Source: Hymenopus coronatus (Eukaryota; Arthropoda; Insecta; Mantodea; Hymenopodidae). From it: 64,000 nt of DNA. The stretch spans positions 51,916,001 through 51,980,000 of the forward strand of contig CM060883.1 of assembly GCA_030762935.1 (NCBI GenBank). Direction: 5' to 3'. Each line of letters starts with the position of its first letter. Position 1 is the stretch's first letter. The notes below the pieces were generated by a model. It was not told the DNA's origin and ran no database searches. It saw only the letters and a program-made list of their open reading frames with translations. The translations under genes were made by a program, and so were the position numbers. This document shows positions 36,729-49,985 of this stretch, piece after piece.

Positions 36729-38754
36729 TTTTCAATAAACAAAACAAGCACCAGCTAGATACATTTTAAGCTAGTTTAGCACTACAGTGTAAAGATAAGG
36801 CCCTAAAACGCTCCAGAAAACCTTTCTTTATGGCTATGATGTTTAAAGTATGTTAAATAAGAAAGAAGAAGAATAGAAGCATTTGAAACATGGTGTTACA
36901 GGAATATGCTGAAAATTATTTGAATTGATAAAATTACCAATGAAGAAGTTAGTGAGAAGAGCAAAAGCAAGAAGAGAACTTTGGAACCAAATAAAATAAA
37001 GAAGCATAAAACTCATAGGATGTATATTAAGGTCCTAGGTATTTTGAAAATTTTAATCAAAGTTACAATTGCATTAAAAATAGTAAAGGAAGAGCAAGGA
37101 ATATTTGTACGTGGAAAAAATTAAGAATGACATGATCTGCAGAATATACGAAGAATTAAAAAGGAAGATAGAAGATCAGAATGGAGAATTGCTGCAAACC
37201 AGTCCAAGGTGAATCTAAAATTTTGTGAATATCCAAAATTTTTGCTCATAATTGGTGTATGCGTAGTATGCTTATTGTGCAGGAACAGAATTTTTCCATC
37301 AGATGAATAAATATTTTGACTGCAATGAAAATTAGTATAACTGATTCTTTTATTACAAATGGCCTTAATACTTAACAGTTTACTATAGTTAGAATATTAA
37401 TTACTTAATAATTGCATAGCAGAAGAAAAGTGTCCAGAGAGAGAATCTGTATAATTGTCTAATCAGATTGTGCTTTATATTTCTATTACTTTTAATAAAA
37501 ATCTATTACTTTTAATAAAAATAAAATAAGCAAAGACAGGCACACAGTGTAATAAACAATTCCACTTAAAGAGTCCTTAATCATTCCCAAACTTAAGAAC
37601 TTCAGTAAAGGATTGGGAAGAAGTAAGAAAGAGGTTTTGTTTTCAATATCTTAATCATACTCTCCCCCCTATCTGCATGTCCTTCAGAACCCCACATCTG
37701 TATTAGAAGTGGGTTGATCTGCAAATTGTTCTTTCCTTTTTTTGTGCCTTGTATCAAAAAATACTTAAAACTCATTCCAAAAAATCAATAAGAATAATAT
37801 AGTGAAGATATCTATAAGCAGCTGCAAAAACAAAATTAATTTGATTCATTGCAATGTGGTCAGAATAGCTTTATTGCTATTCATCTCGGTTGCTAGATCT
37901 CATGGTTGAAAATTAACTGCACTTGTGTATATGCATTATGCATGTGTGTATATGTATGAAGGACAGAAAAAGAAATTACCTCAATATATTGAAAAAGTAC
38001 ACTAAATATGGGTCCTAAAATTTATATCTCATCTCGGATTTCTTTAGAAAACATTCTGTAAGATTTAATTATTCATTTAAGCAAACAAAAATCCCTCTAA
38101 AAGTTTATTTTTATGCACAAAGCAGTTCACTTGTAGTTATAAGAAGTGTATCTCATCAGTAATGTAAACTCTACAGTGTAGTCACAACGAGGAACAAGAT
38201 TGCATATAGTAGCCATTTATGTTCAGCTCAGTTTGGGTGGTATAGCAGGCCAAACACTAGCTTTCTGTACCTCTGGGTCCTGGTCCAGGCTATGGCATTT
38301 AATTGTGCTTTATACTTAGTGCTATTACATATCTTTAAACAGCATTTGTTTTCAGATCTCTGTAAATGGAAGTTTGATTTGTGTCATTTACAAATCTGAG
38401 TAAACAACATGCCTTTATCTTGAAAAATACTGATTTTATGGCCCATGTTTGGCATTGCTTCTTATTTTGATCAAGATTTTTATTGCCATGGATGCTTTTA
38501 TTCCATAATCTTATGTGCATATTTTAACTTGCACAAAATTAAAATGACAAATGAAATTTTGTCTAAACCATGTGTTACAAGTTAGTTGCATATATAGATT
38601 TAAAAGGCATGCAGCTTAGATAGCTATATTGCAACATGTTTTTTGTGTATATCATGGAAGTCTAATAGATTTATGTGATAACAGAGTGCTCTTAGTAATA
38701 AGCCATGCTGTTGTTACAGAGTATCTGTTTTGAGTATCCATTTGTTGTCTTTAG
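36729..38754. other. intronic, nothing recognised
   Basis: AT-rich sequence leading to the acceptor of NTF2 exon A; only short frames, no motifs. Confidence 0.35.
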
Positions 38755-38868
38755 ACAGATGAAGATCCACCACATGCCTATATCCAGACTTTTGTGCTGA
38801 AGCCAATAGGGACCAGTTTTTATGTGCAGCACGATCTCTTCCGACTCGCATTACACGACAGTGTCTAG
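38755..38868 (+). CDS. Ntf-2: NTF2 alternative last coding exon A
   Basis: Encodes 37 residues plus TAG, in phase 0 after an acceptor ending gtctttag. The peptide starts TDEDPPHAYIQ and ends FRLALHDSV. It supplies the last three beta strands of NTF2. The Asp residues at exon positions 2 and 4 align with Asp92 and Asp94 of vertebrate NTF2, which contact RanGDP, so Ran binding should be kept. Usual NTF2 length is about 130 residues, and exon lengths 24+33+37 plus a missing N-terminal exon of about 35 fit. A second, same-length exon 13.5 kb downstream is the alternative. The 3' UTR would begin at 38869; a possible AATAAA is at 40085-40090, with no proof of use. Confidence 0.93.
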   Translation, partial: TDEDPPHAYIQTFVLKPIGTSFYVQHDLFRLALHDSV

Positions 38869-40482
38869 ACCACTAGATATTCGTCAAAATGCATTACCTC
38901 ACTGCAGGCAAGAGTTCAGTGTGTTGTGTGTTAAATGCTTTGTTTCCCTTCCCTTGCTTTTTGTATAAAGTTGCACAGTTTGTGAAGCATTGATATTACC
39001 CTTGCATGTTGGCTGACAACAAACAGGGAAAAGGAAAAAACTTAAACTCACGAATTCCTGGCATACCACTCGCTGAACACTGCTTGCTCCTGAATAGTAA
39101 ACAAATTGCAGGAAATAGAAATCTAGTGCTAGTGTTGGTTAGAAAGTAGTTTTAACCTCTGATGATAATGTTCTTCTTTTTTTCAAATAGTAAGCAAGCT
39201 GCATACAAGTTAATCCTCTTTTCAGTTTTAGCAGACTATTGTTAACACTTTTCAGTCAATAGCATAAAGAGTTAAACATAAAACTGTTCTAAATTAAATG
39301 GATGGAAGTTTAAAGTTTGCTATTTTTAATAAGAGTGCTTATTTATTTTACTTATTCCAAATCTTATGTTACATAATTATGTTCCATTTGGACATCATGC
39401 ACAGGATATATTTGTTAAAACTCATATTTCTTCTTCTTAACCACCAGTTTAGCTTACTATCTTAGTTTATACTGGTATTTGGAATATATGTAAATATATA
39501 GGTTGTATTTTTACTCATATTTAGCTTTCGTGTATAATATATATTTATATGTTAAATAGTCAATTAATTTTAGATATAACCATTAAAGTAATATAAGAAG
39601 AAATAGCAGTCTTGGACAACAAAATGTTCTTTTTCTTGATAGGTTTCAGTCTATAAAAGGGTTCCTTTAATTGTAGGATAATCTAAAGGGATATCCCGAA
39701 GACAACTTAAGCAGCACAATAATTGTATGTAGTAACATATGTTGAGGACTCAGTTCGTAGGTATACTAACAAACCATGACAAATGACCATTACATCCCTC
39801 TAGTACAACAGTCATTTTAAGCTAACTTTTTCTCTATTTTTCTTTTTCTTTTCTTTCTTCATATTTGCAACAAGGTAGGTTGATAATTTTTAAGTTAATA
39901 CAATTTTCTCTTGTGCTGTTAAGGTTTTGCGTGTATGCTGTGAACACATTTTTTAAGAGTAGAAAATCTAAAACATTAATATTTTTAATGAATGTTGATT
40001 TTGTTGAAATAACTTAATATTTCCTGAATGAAATTCATTTATTAAAAACCTAGATACCCTTAAAAACATAAACATTTCATTTAGAATAAATAATTTAAAT
40101 TTTATCTTGTATTATATTAATAATGATCTGTCCTTTGCATGGCAGTGTTATGACCCTCATTCTTGATGGTATGTGCTATCAGTTGATTCCACTTATCCCT
40201 TGCAAGCTGTTGCTGTACAGATTTCCTACCTTGTTTATATTTTCCCACCTATGAAATATATATGTGATTTTGTTTTGCCCCCCCCCCCCCCAATATGAGC
40301 AACATTATTTGTCTATCAACAGAGCTCCCAAGGCCCTAATAACTGGTTGAGGACTTCCGTGCTCATCACTCTTTCTGAGGATCGCCTCAGAAGTCTTCTT
40401 GCTACTAATATAGATCAACTTAATACTAGGGTCATACTCAAAGTAGTGAGCAACTTCTAATATGTATTTTTAGAGAACTATG
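38869..40482 (+). other. probable 3' UTR of isoform A followed by intron for isoform B
   Basis: No transposon recognised. The only AATAAA noted here is at 40085-40090. A C14 run lies at about 40279-40292. Confidence 0.3.
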
Positions 40483-41465
40483 TACATCATTGTAATTCAT
40501 AGACTTTTCTCTCATTTTTCAGCATAGTCTCCAATTCTTTGTACCCAATTTTCCCATCAATCTGCAAGTTTGAAAATGCCTTTATAATAGAACTCCATTC
40601 CAGCTGCACAAAGACACTGACACACTGCTTTCTGAATATCCTTCCCCATTTTATAGTGTTGGCCTCGCATCTGTTTCTTAACACAATAAAAAAGATGGTA
40701 CTCGGAGAGTGCCAAGTTGGGACTGTGGGGAGGATGTGGAAGAGTTTCCCACCCAGATATTCTGATCTTCTCCATAGTGACACAGGCAATGAGAGGATTA
40801 TCTTGTTGTATGATCTTTCCATGACACTTATTGTGCACTGCGACAAAGGTGTCTGGATATAGCAGGAAGAATTTATGATTTGCCCAGGTTCAAAAAAATC
40901 AACCAGAATGCTACCCAGTGCATCCCAGAGAAAGCTACTCAAAGCCTTTCTAGCAGATTACACTGTCTTCTCCTTCATTGGCGAATCCAAATGGTGCCAT
41001 TTCATATTCTGGCATTTTGTTTCAAGCTCTTAATGATGGAACCAACTTTCATCGCCTGTCACAATACTTGTCAAAAAATTGTCACTTTCATTTTGAAATC
41101 TCTGAAGAAGGATATGCTGATGGTTCTTCTCTGAAGTTTGCGGTAAAGGGGCCCAACAGACTCAGATTTTTCGATAACCTAAGCTTTGTATTATTTCTTG
41201 CATTGTGCTATGTCCTACTGCGAGTTGTGCAGCAATTTCATCCACAGTGATACACCTATCTGCTCTAATGATCTATCATTTCTTTCCGTGTTACATTCAC
41301 AGGTGACTGCTATGAGATTCATCTTGGATACACATTTTCTCATCTTACCCATCTCCTAACATTGCTAGCACCCATGCAAACATCTCCATAGGCTTGTTGA
41401 AGTCTGAGATGAATTTCAGCAGAAGGTTTTTCCCTCTTTAACAAGGAATTCGATGAAGCTCACTG
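40483..41465 (-). pseudogene. mariner transposase relic
   Basis: Minus-strand blocks in order: L-G-Y-R-K-I near 41190, SIVTGDESWFHH (first Asp) at about 41060, FLWDALGSILVDFFEPGQII, Q-Q-D-N (second Asp), HPPHSPNLALSEYHLF (third catalytic Asp replaced by Glu, and P-D to P-N), and a C-terminal D-Y-V-E-K-like end near 40490. Frameshifts throughout. Terminal inverted repeats not recognised. It lies in the intron between NTF2 exons A and B. Confidence 0.65.
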
Positions 41466-42444
41466 TCAAAACAAAACATTGATGTCTGCCATTTTGGAAA
41501 TACTGCCTGTGGTCACATGATAGAAGCAAATGATGTCAATATGGCTGGCTACATGCGGTGTAAAGTTTGTATTGGCAATCCTACCAGTTAGAGGGTCTAA
41601 ATGGTTGTCATATATTGAAAACTACCCACCTGATATGAGCAGCACAGCTATAGTTACAGCTTTCACACATTTGCAGCATTGTTATAAGATTGAAAAATTA
41701 GTTCATTTGTATTTTCAAGATCATTCCAACATATAGCATTAGAACCTGAAAAATCAATATTCTCAACCTGAACCACTGCCTCCTATAAAAAATATGATTT
41801 GCAACTGAAACAGTGGTTTTCTTGATGGTGTCACATATGTTCCACATTTCACAAACCATTGCACAATTTAAACTAACTTTTATATGTACATGGCAAAAAT
41901 ATTGTTCAGGTTAGATGACTCAGCACTCTTAATTTTGATTAATTTTTTTTTCTCTCTTACCTACATAATATGCTGCTCTGTGGTAGCTTTAATTGGCAGT
42001 TTATATACAAAATTAAGATCTCAGTTTTTACCAAACTCCTTTTTAGCTCTTTTTCACAAGAATGTAATTACAGGAATATTTGTTCCTGGATTGTGTAATT
42101 TTTTTCTAACTCAACATTACCTCTTTTGGTCGGAACTGATTTTTCCTTAGAAAACAAAACACATGACCAACAAAACAAAATATTATAGTCCTATACATGC
42201 AGATTCACTTTGATACACTATCCTTTACCATTAATTTGTCTGAGATTTTTAATTATACAGTTAGAGAATGCTTTAGCTCATGTTTTAATGATATTTTCTT
42301 TTACAGTAAAACTAAAGCTTCACTACAGATAAATACACAGTTTAGCACTATAATCCAGGATTTTACTGGCATTTATTGTACATCTTAATGAGTAAGCAAG
42401 ATTAGTGTAAAAGCTGAAATATTTTTATGGCTACAGTTTTACTG
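41466..42444. other. intronic, nothing recognised
   Basis: AT-rich; plus frames of 63-88 codons are hydrophobic but carry no motif. Confidence 0.3.
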
Positions 42445-42779
42445 TAAAAAATCTGATGTGTTCCATTCACATGACTCTTTCTAGTTATTCTCCAAAAAAA
42501 TGTTTCTTATGAAAGATTATTCTTTTATCTACATCATCCTAATCAAGATAAACATTAACAGAATTGGTTTATTACTTGCTTCTTTGTAAGTAGAAGGGAG
42601 ATAAGGGAATATACTAAGCTAAAGCAATACTCACTGTCGCTCTATAAAACAATTGAAATTTGCCTCTCTTTGCTTTCTAGGAATAAATAAAAGAGAGGCA
42701 AAAGAAAGGTGACTTCCTGTTTGAGAAAAATTTAAGTAGCTTAAAACTGAAACCAATAACACAGAATATCTGAGAAATA

Positions 42780-44115
42780 CGAGGGCCGTTCAGAAAGTAG
42801 CCTCCGGTTGATTGCAAGAAATTCACCAAGTTAAATAAAAATATTTTAATATATACATCTTACAACTACATCTTTGCACTATTTTTCTACATAGTTTCCA
42901 TAACGATTGAGGCACTTATCGTATCTGTTCACAAGCTTTGAAATTCCTTCTGCATAAAAATCACCCGCTTGTGCCTGGAGCCAGCCTGTGACCGCATCTT
43001 TGAGCTCTTCGTCGTCACCAAACCGCTGGGACCCGAGCCATTTCTTCATATGCATGAAGAGGTGATAATCGCTTGGCGCCAGATCTGGGCTGTAAGGTGG
43101 ATGGTTGACAAAGTCCCACTTGAAGGACTCAAGAAGGGCTGTTGTTCTGCGAGCAGAGTGAGGACGGGCGTTATCGTGCAAAAAAAACGATACCGGAAGT
43201 CAGCATACCACGGCGTTTGTTCTGTATAGCCCGTCGTAATTGTTTTAGTGTTTCACAGTACACGTCTTGATTAATGGTCGTCCCACGTTCCATGAATTCA
43301 ACCAACAACACCCCTTTTGCATCCCAAAACACTGTTGCCATCAATTTTCGGGCAGAAAAATCTTGCCGGGCTTTTATTGGTTTGGTAGGCGAATTTGAAT
43401 GTGCCCACATCTTTGATTGTTCTTTTGCCTCAGGGTTCACGTACTTAATCCAGGTTTCGTCCCCGGTCACGATTCTGTTTAATAATGGTTCACCTTCGTC
43501 CTCATAACGTGACAGAAAGTCTAATGCAGAGGCCATTCTTTGAGTTTTGTGGTGGTCGGTAAGAATTTTGGGCACCCATCGTGCACAGAACTTACGGTAA
43601 CCCAATCTTGCTGTCACTATCTCTTACAAGAGAGTCTTAGAAATCTGTGGAAAATCAGTAGACAACTCCGACATTGTGAAACGTCGGTTTTCACGAACTT
43701 TTGCATCAACTGTCTGAACGAGTTCGTCCGTGACCAATGATGGTCTACCACTCCTCTCTTCATCATGAACGTTTTCTCGTCCACTTTTAAATAACCGTAC
43801 CCATTCACGGACCACTCCTTCACTCATAACTCTTGGTCCGTACACGGCACAAAGCTCACGATGAATAGCTGCTGCAGAATATCCTTTGGCTGTAAAAAAC
43901 CTTATAACAGCACGCACTTCACATTTGGCGGGGTTTTCTATTGCAGTACACATTTCAAACGGCCACAAACACTAAACTAGCGCAGGTACGACTTTCACTC
44001 GACCACGGCTTGATGCCGACTGACCTGCTGAGTGCGTGAATGCACAGATGGCGTCGCTACTCCCCCCACTACCCGCACTGTGACCGATCGGAGGCTACTT
44101 TCTGAACGGCCCTCG
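42780..44115 (-). mobile_element. mariner with perfect 27 bp terminal inverted repeats
   Basis: 1336 bp. The ends 42780-42806 and 44089-44115 are perfect inverted repeats starting CGAGGGCCGTTCAGAAAG, flanked by TA at 42778-42779 and 44116-44117. Inserted into R1 copy h. Base composition is richer in G+C than the surroundings, consistent with recent arrival. Confidence 0.95.
42879..43968 (-). pseudogene. mariner DD34D transposase, two lesions
   Basis: Starts MWPFEMCTAIENPAKCEVRA at 43968 with an N-terminal helix-turn-helix region (YSAAAIHRELC; GRPSLVTDELV). In-frame TAA at 43624-43626, then the same frame continues LGYRKFCARWVPKILTDHHK (W-V-P-K-x-L linker) and IVTGDETWIKYVNPE (first Asp). A one-base expansion of a T run (A run at about 43180-43187 on +) shifts frame just before HDNARPHSA (second Asp), followed by YSPDLAPSDYHLF (third Asp), with 34 residues between the second and third Asp. 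All catalytic residues are kept. Length is normal for mariner, about 350 residues. Confidence 0.9.
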
Positions 44116-44502
44116 TAGTTAACTTTACAACAAAGATGTATATTACATAAATAGTCTGTTTTAATGACATTTACAATTTTTGTGCAGTAATTTTTGTCTA
44201 TCTCTTACAGTTTATCAGTTATACAAAATTTATACCAAAGTCGTCCAGAATGAAGAGGTCTTCAGAGGCTATTTCCTGAAAATCCAAGATATACATTTTG
44301 TTTGTCATAAAAATATATTAAGCATATGTATTTTAATCAAATCATTGGAGCCATTTTTTGAGAACATCATCCAAATTTTCGAAAAAGGTTCGATGAAGGG
44401 TAGTTGGGGCGGGGGAATTTTCCTGAAAATGTTTATCACATCCTTTGAAGATACTGACTTAAATATTGTTGTTTGGTATTTAACATTTTAGATTTATGCT
44501 AT

Positions 44503-45432
<930 letters not shown>

Positions 45433-45779
45433 TTCAAAAAATGCTTTGTTTTGATTCAAAGGATCCTAAAACATGTATATCTGGTGAAATCTCAGTAATG
45501 AATGTTTGGGTGGAATACAATATTTTCTTTATCCATATGTACATTGTACATACATGCTAGAGAAAGTAAAAAAGGGGCATCGAGTCATTATAATTGATTT
45601 TGCTGTTGCACTTATGTTTCTGTTGTTCAACATTTTCTATAAATTTAAAATCTGTCAGGAAAGTTACTTTAAATTTAATTCATGATATTTTTTGCTAATA
45701 AATGGGCTGCCCCTACATATCTTTCTCATATTAAGTTTGTTTGAACAAAATGTTTTTAGTTTCCAAAGTCTGTTAAGCA

Positions 45780-46500
45780 CTTGTACCCTCTCTTTCCACG
45801 AACACTGCACACAATTGCTTTTCAATTCCCTGGCATATAAAATTGACTAGCTTGACTTCAATTTCTATTACTACGTGGATACAATTGCATTCCATTCTGT
45901 AGTGTCCAGATGTGAGAAATTTGAGGCCAATATACTTTTTACTTTCAGTGTCTATGCAGCATTCAGACACCTGCCTTCTACAAATTTATGTACATTCTAC
46001 CTATCACAGTAGTCACTGAAATATAGGACTGAAAGTAAAAGGAGGCCTAATGCAATCTCACTGCCATTCCTTCCTGATTTACATGCTGTCCACATGTACC
46101 AGACTCCTTTGGGAATTACAATGTAAACTGTAAAATTATAATTATGTTGCCAGACATCACCTAGCACCTGTAGATAAACATTTATGGACACAATTTTGTC
46201 TTTAGAGAACACTTGCCCTTCCTCTTTTCTTCCAAGAACCACTTAAGTCCTTTAAGTGGCCTTCATAGTTGGATGGATTCCTTTCCTCTGTCTAATGCAG
46301 TACATATTTTGATTGAACCCCTAATTGTCATATTTATGTCCATGAGCTTTATGAGATTTCATGAAATTCCTTACCTATTTGTCTGGTTGCCTTTCATGTT
46401 TCTAAGTCACAACATGTTTTCAAGGTGTGCTTCCAGTTCTTTCAAATTTGAAAGTATTTTTACGCCCCAAAAAAATTCAATTATCCTATGCTGAGTTTGA
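45780..46500 (-). pseudogene. transposon-derived ORF with GH-x-M-E-C-x-H-x-x-I-E motif, family not named
   Basis: Two minus-strand frames: 46242-45997 with VWQHNYNFTVYIVIPKGVWY and SGRNGSEIALGLLL, and 45970-45773 with LKFLTSGHYRMECNCIHVVI. The order Y-N-x-x-V-Y ... M-W-x-x-x-x-x-G-R-x-G-S-E-I ... K-F-L-x-S-G-H-x-x-M-E-C-x-x-x-H-x-x-I-E recalls a large family of repeated, probably transposase-derived arthropod proteins whose name I cannot give. Upstream sequence to 46500 may add an L-K-E-L-x-x-H-L block. Frame breaks show decay. Confidence 0.4.
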
Positions 46501-47189
46501 ACTTGCATCCTTGGAAACCAGGAGCTAGCATGGTATCCTTAGACCACAGAGGATGACGCAGTCCTTCCAGATTGTTTGTTAGGTACAATATCATATTTTG
46601 TCACTGCCTTGACCAGGTTCATATTCAGAAGACAGTAGATAACTGAAATTTAGTCACAAAGTAGGCCTTTACCAAAGGCCTCATTTCTGATTAACAATAT
46701 TTATTATAATTCATCCATTTCTGAATCAGATCCTCTATAAAAATCAGGTGGCTTGAAATCATGGAAGCTGTCAGTAATTCTGTAGCTGGTGTGTATTCTT
46801 CTAATGTCCTGTTCTTCATAGAAATGGCCCAGTTCTGAGACACTTGTCACCATTCTCAGTAACCTGACTTGATCCACATTTAGACCAGTATATAATAAGT
46901 CTGTCAGGAATTAAGTGAATATTATTCACAGTCCAGACTATTTTATCAGAGCAGTTCTAGTTATAAAAGTAACAGTAACTTATATGATGTTAAGCAAAGT
47001 AGTTTGCCATCAGTTTTCTGTGCTAAAATGTATGTAAATATTACTTACCAGGATTATGCTCACCATTCAATTCAGCCATTTGCCTTTGCCTGAAAATTTT
47101 GATCAACGTGTTTGCCATATTTAAAGTGAACTGTACAATGCACAAAGAGGCAGCATAGCAAAAACAGAGTATGTCATCAGAGCAGAGTC

Positions 47190-47530
47190 ATGCTCCATGG
47201 TGTAGTGATTACCATCTAGCCTAAACCCAAGATTGCATATTCAAACCTGACAGAGGGTGATAAATATTTTCAGACTTGAAAATCCTTAGCATGGCTTCCT
47301 TCAAGAGGGAAGTAAAGTTGGTGGTCCTATGTAATGTTGATTTGTACGTAAAAAGGGTTCCTGGACAAAGTTCCTCCATTTTGCATCCTAAAGTGCCAAC
47401 CGTGGGTGATGAGCCAATCCCTCATCACCATGGCCCATATCAGCAAACTCGTACACTAGAATATTGAGTCTTATCATGGAAACACTGTAACAATGCCCAA
47501 TGCTCCAATTAGGAGCTACAGGAAATAAAC
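47190..47530 (+). repeat. tRNA-derived SINE-like repeat (family S1), fuller copy
   Basis: Starts with gctccatggtgtagtgatta, an A-box-like head resembling the 5' half of a tRNA, then a weak B box (tattcaaacctgac), then the shared body aaaatccttagcatggcttc. The right part ends in ctccaattaggagctacagg. An RNA polymerase III promoter layout is visible, but the sequence is diverged. Confidence 0.6.
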
Positions 47531-48108
47531 TAGCTCAACAAAGCAGCAGCCGTGCATTATTTTCCAGATAAAGATACAAGCACTGATAATTAATATGCTA
47601 TTACAAATGAATAACTCCAGTTGTCTACACTTGATTCTGCAGTACAAGTTTTGTCTGTATTAAAAAGTGCTATCTATAATTGCCTATTTATTGCACTGAA
47701 TGTGTCATTCTTTTGTTATCCACTTGTAGGATTAGACAGGTTACCACTGGGACAAGCCATAAATAAAGATAACTCAAAAACCTTAAAATTGGGTTTTCTA
47801 GCTATAGTATAGAACCCATGATATACCTACCTACTCCTCTGACGGTACTTACATAAAAAGTGTTGCAAAATAGTTGCACATCATAATGAAGATAATAATG
47901 TTTTACCCTAAAAAGTTGAGATGATAATGACATTTAATGCATAAATCTTGCATGGCTTGCCTTGAGCAATTGCTTTCGATTAATGGACTATGCCTCTACT
48001 ACATTGGCCATCACTTAATTGAGTGATTTGATATCTCTGTTATTTCTCTAATACAAATTGCTGTAATATCTTCTTGAGTTCATCATGTTCAGAAGTATTT
48101 TAATGCTG

Positions 48109-48398
48109 GATAGGTAGAGTCAGACTGAAAAATTCAATACCACAGCCGGGATTTGAACCACGGATCTCCCGATCTCTAGCCAGTTGCTTGCCACTGTACT
48201 ACCATGGCATAGCATTGAATTTCTCAACTGACTCGCATGTTTCCCGGTAAACCACAAGATGATCTCAAATTATTTTGAGATGATAACCCCAATGGTGACT
48301 TACAATGCTGTAAATACTTTAAGTCTCAGGATTCATAGTATAGCCGTGGTTCAAATCCTGGCTGTGGCATTGAATTTTTCAGTCTGACTCTACCTATC
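48109..48398. repeat. foldback element with tRNA-like arms
   Basis: Left arm 48109-48163 (gataggtagagtcagactga...) and right arm 48344-48398 are near-perfect reverse complements of about 55 bp. Each includes a B-box-like gatttgaacc / ggttcaaatc. Between them is a tRNA-like A-box region on the minus strand (about 48200-48210), and a perfect small hairpin ATCTCAAA/TTTGAGAT (48263-48282). Related copies lie at 16177, 58310 and 58612. Confidence 0.75.
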
Positions 48399-48989
48399 CA
48401 ACTCCTGTCCTACATATGGCTTGTGTGAAAAAAAATTAAAACCAATATTTTAATGCTTATTGCTGGGTACTCAGATAATACTTTTATTTAACTATTTCAT
48501 TTTTAAAAAGGTAAGCAGATGTTTGTCAAGGTTGCAGCTGATTTAACTTCATTGATGCAAAGACCTCTAATAAACTAACTACATTGTTTTATACTTTGCA
48601 TTATATTACAATGTATACTATTGGCAGCGTTATAGGATTTTTTAATACTTAACCAATTTTTCCATGTCCATCATATGTAGTTTTAGATCTTTAGCATGTT
48701 TTCATTGTGCATGCTAGTTGTACATGCTTTTCAAGCCATTCCTCTTTGAGAACTGACAAAGCTAACTAAATAGAATTATTGTACCATAGGTCTCTAGGCT
48801 CATTCCTTAAAATAAGTATGAAGGTCACTAGATATGTATTAAGATACGGAATATTGGTCACCCTTGGGGAAAGTATTGTTGCTTAACCAAAAAGCTGACT
48901 CATCGGTAGGCAGAGCACTGTTGCATCTTTCATTTTTCCCTCTTTTTGTGTTTGAAGTCTGGAGTGTGAACATTCTTGTAAGTGCATTT

Positions 48990-49985
48990 GGGATTCAGAG
49001 AGAACATTTTCGTGCAATAATCTTGTATGACTTCAAATGTGCCTTAAATGGACCGCAGTCAGATGATCATTTTAGGGGGCTTTTATGGATTATTCTCCAT
49101 CATGTGTCACTGTGTTCCACAGTTTGGAGAATTCAAGAGGGGATAGCAATCTCGTAAATATGTGTGTCACACCAACAGCAGTGACCTAAAAAACATCACG
49201 CTGTTGAAACAATGATCAGGGGATCATTGACTAAAACTAATCTACAAGGACATTGAGCTGGTATTAGTGATTAGTTGCTGAACATCTTTGTGTAAAATGT
49301 TTCTTCAAGATGGGTACTCCATAGTTTATCTGAAGCACAGAAGCTCCATAGGGCAGAATGGTGTCAATTAATGCTGCAAATGTTTAACTTTGGAAAGTCT
49401 TGCCATATTTCAGATAACATTATGGGGGACAAAATATGGATATCCAAATAATATATGATATATGAGTTTGACCCAGACCCAAACGTCAGTCCTCCAGTTG
49501 CGTGTTCCCAGATGACCAGCCACTGATCAAGGCCAAGAGAGCAAAGAGAAGAAACTGGTTGCTTCTTTCTTCTCCACAAGTGGTCACAGTTGTGCTCAAA
49601 AATCAGAAAATTGGTACTGCAAAATGATACACAGAAGTTTGCCTTCTGGAAGTGTTTGAAAATATGAAAGAAAAGTGTCCAAAGAGAGGACTAAGGGGCA
49701 TTTTGTTGTATCATGACAATGCTCAGCCCTCACCACAAACGTAACAGTGAAGTTTCTGCAAAGAACTGAACAAAACTATTGACTCATCCACCTTGTAGTC
49801 CCGATCTGGCACCATGTGATTTCTTCCTGTTCTTTAAGGTGAACGACCGGCTTCAAGGTCACTGATTTTCTAGCCCTGAAGGCTAGAAACCGAGTGACAT
49901 GCTTTCAGAAGTGGTTCCAGAGGATAGAACACTGCATACAGTGCCAGGGAGAAACTGGGATAAAGAAAACGTTTCTATGAGTATT
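48990..49985 (+). pseudogene. mariner transposase relic (plus strand)
   Basis: The N-terminal block EHFRAIILYDFKCAL begins at about 49000. Then come degraded Y-x-F-D-P-D-P-K, Q-S-S-S-C-V-F-P-D-D-Q-P and K-A-K-R-A-R blocks around 49470-49545, YHDNAQPSPQT (second Asp) near 49715, a P-D-L-A-P-C-D-F-F-L-F block (third Asp) near 49800, and a C-terminal WFQRIEHCIQCQGE end near 49955. This is the order of a mariner subfamily distinct from the 42.8 kb copy. Multiple frameshifts; termini not found. Confidence 0.62.

Noticed and set aside
42969..43740. Plus-strand frames within the 42.8 kb mariner
   Set aside because: Antisense shadows of the transposase.
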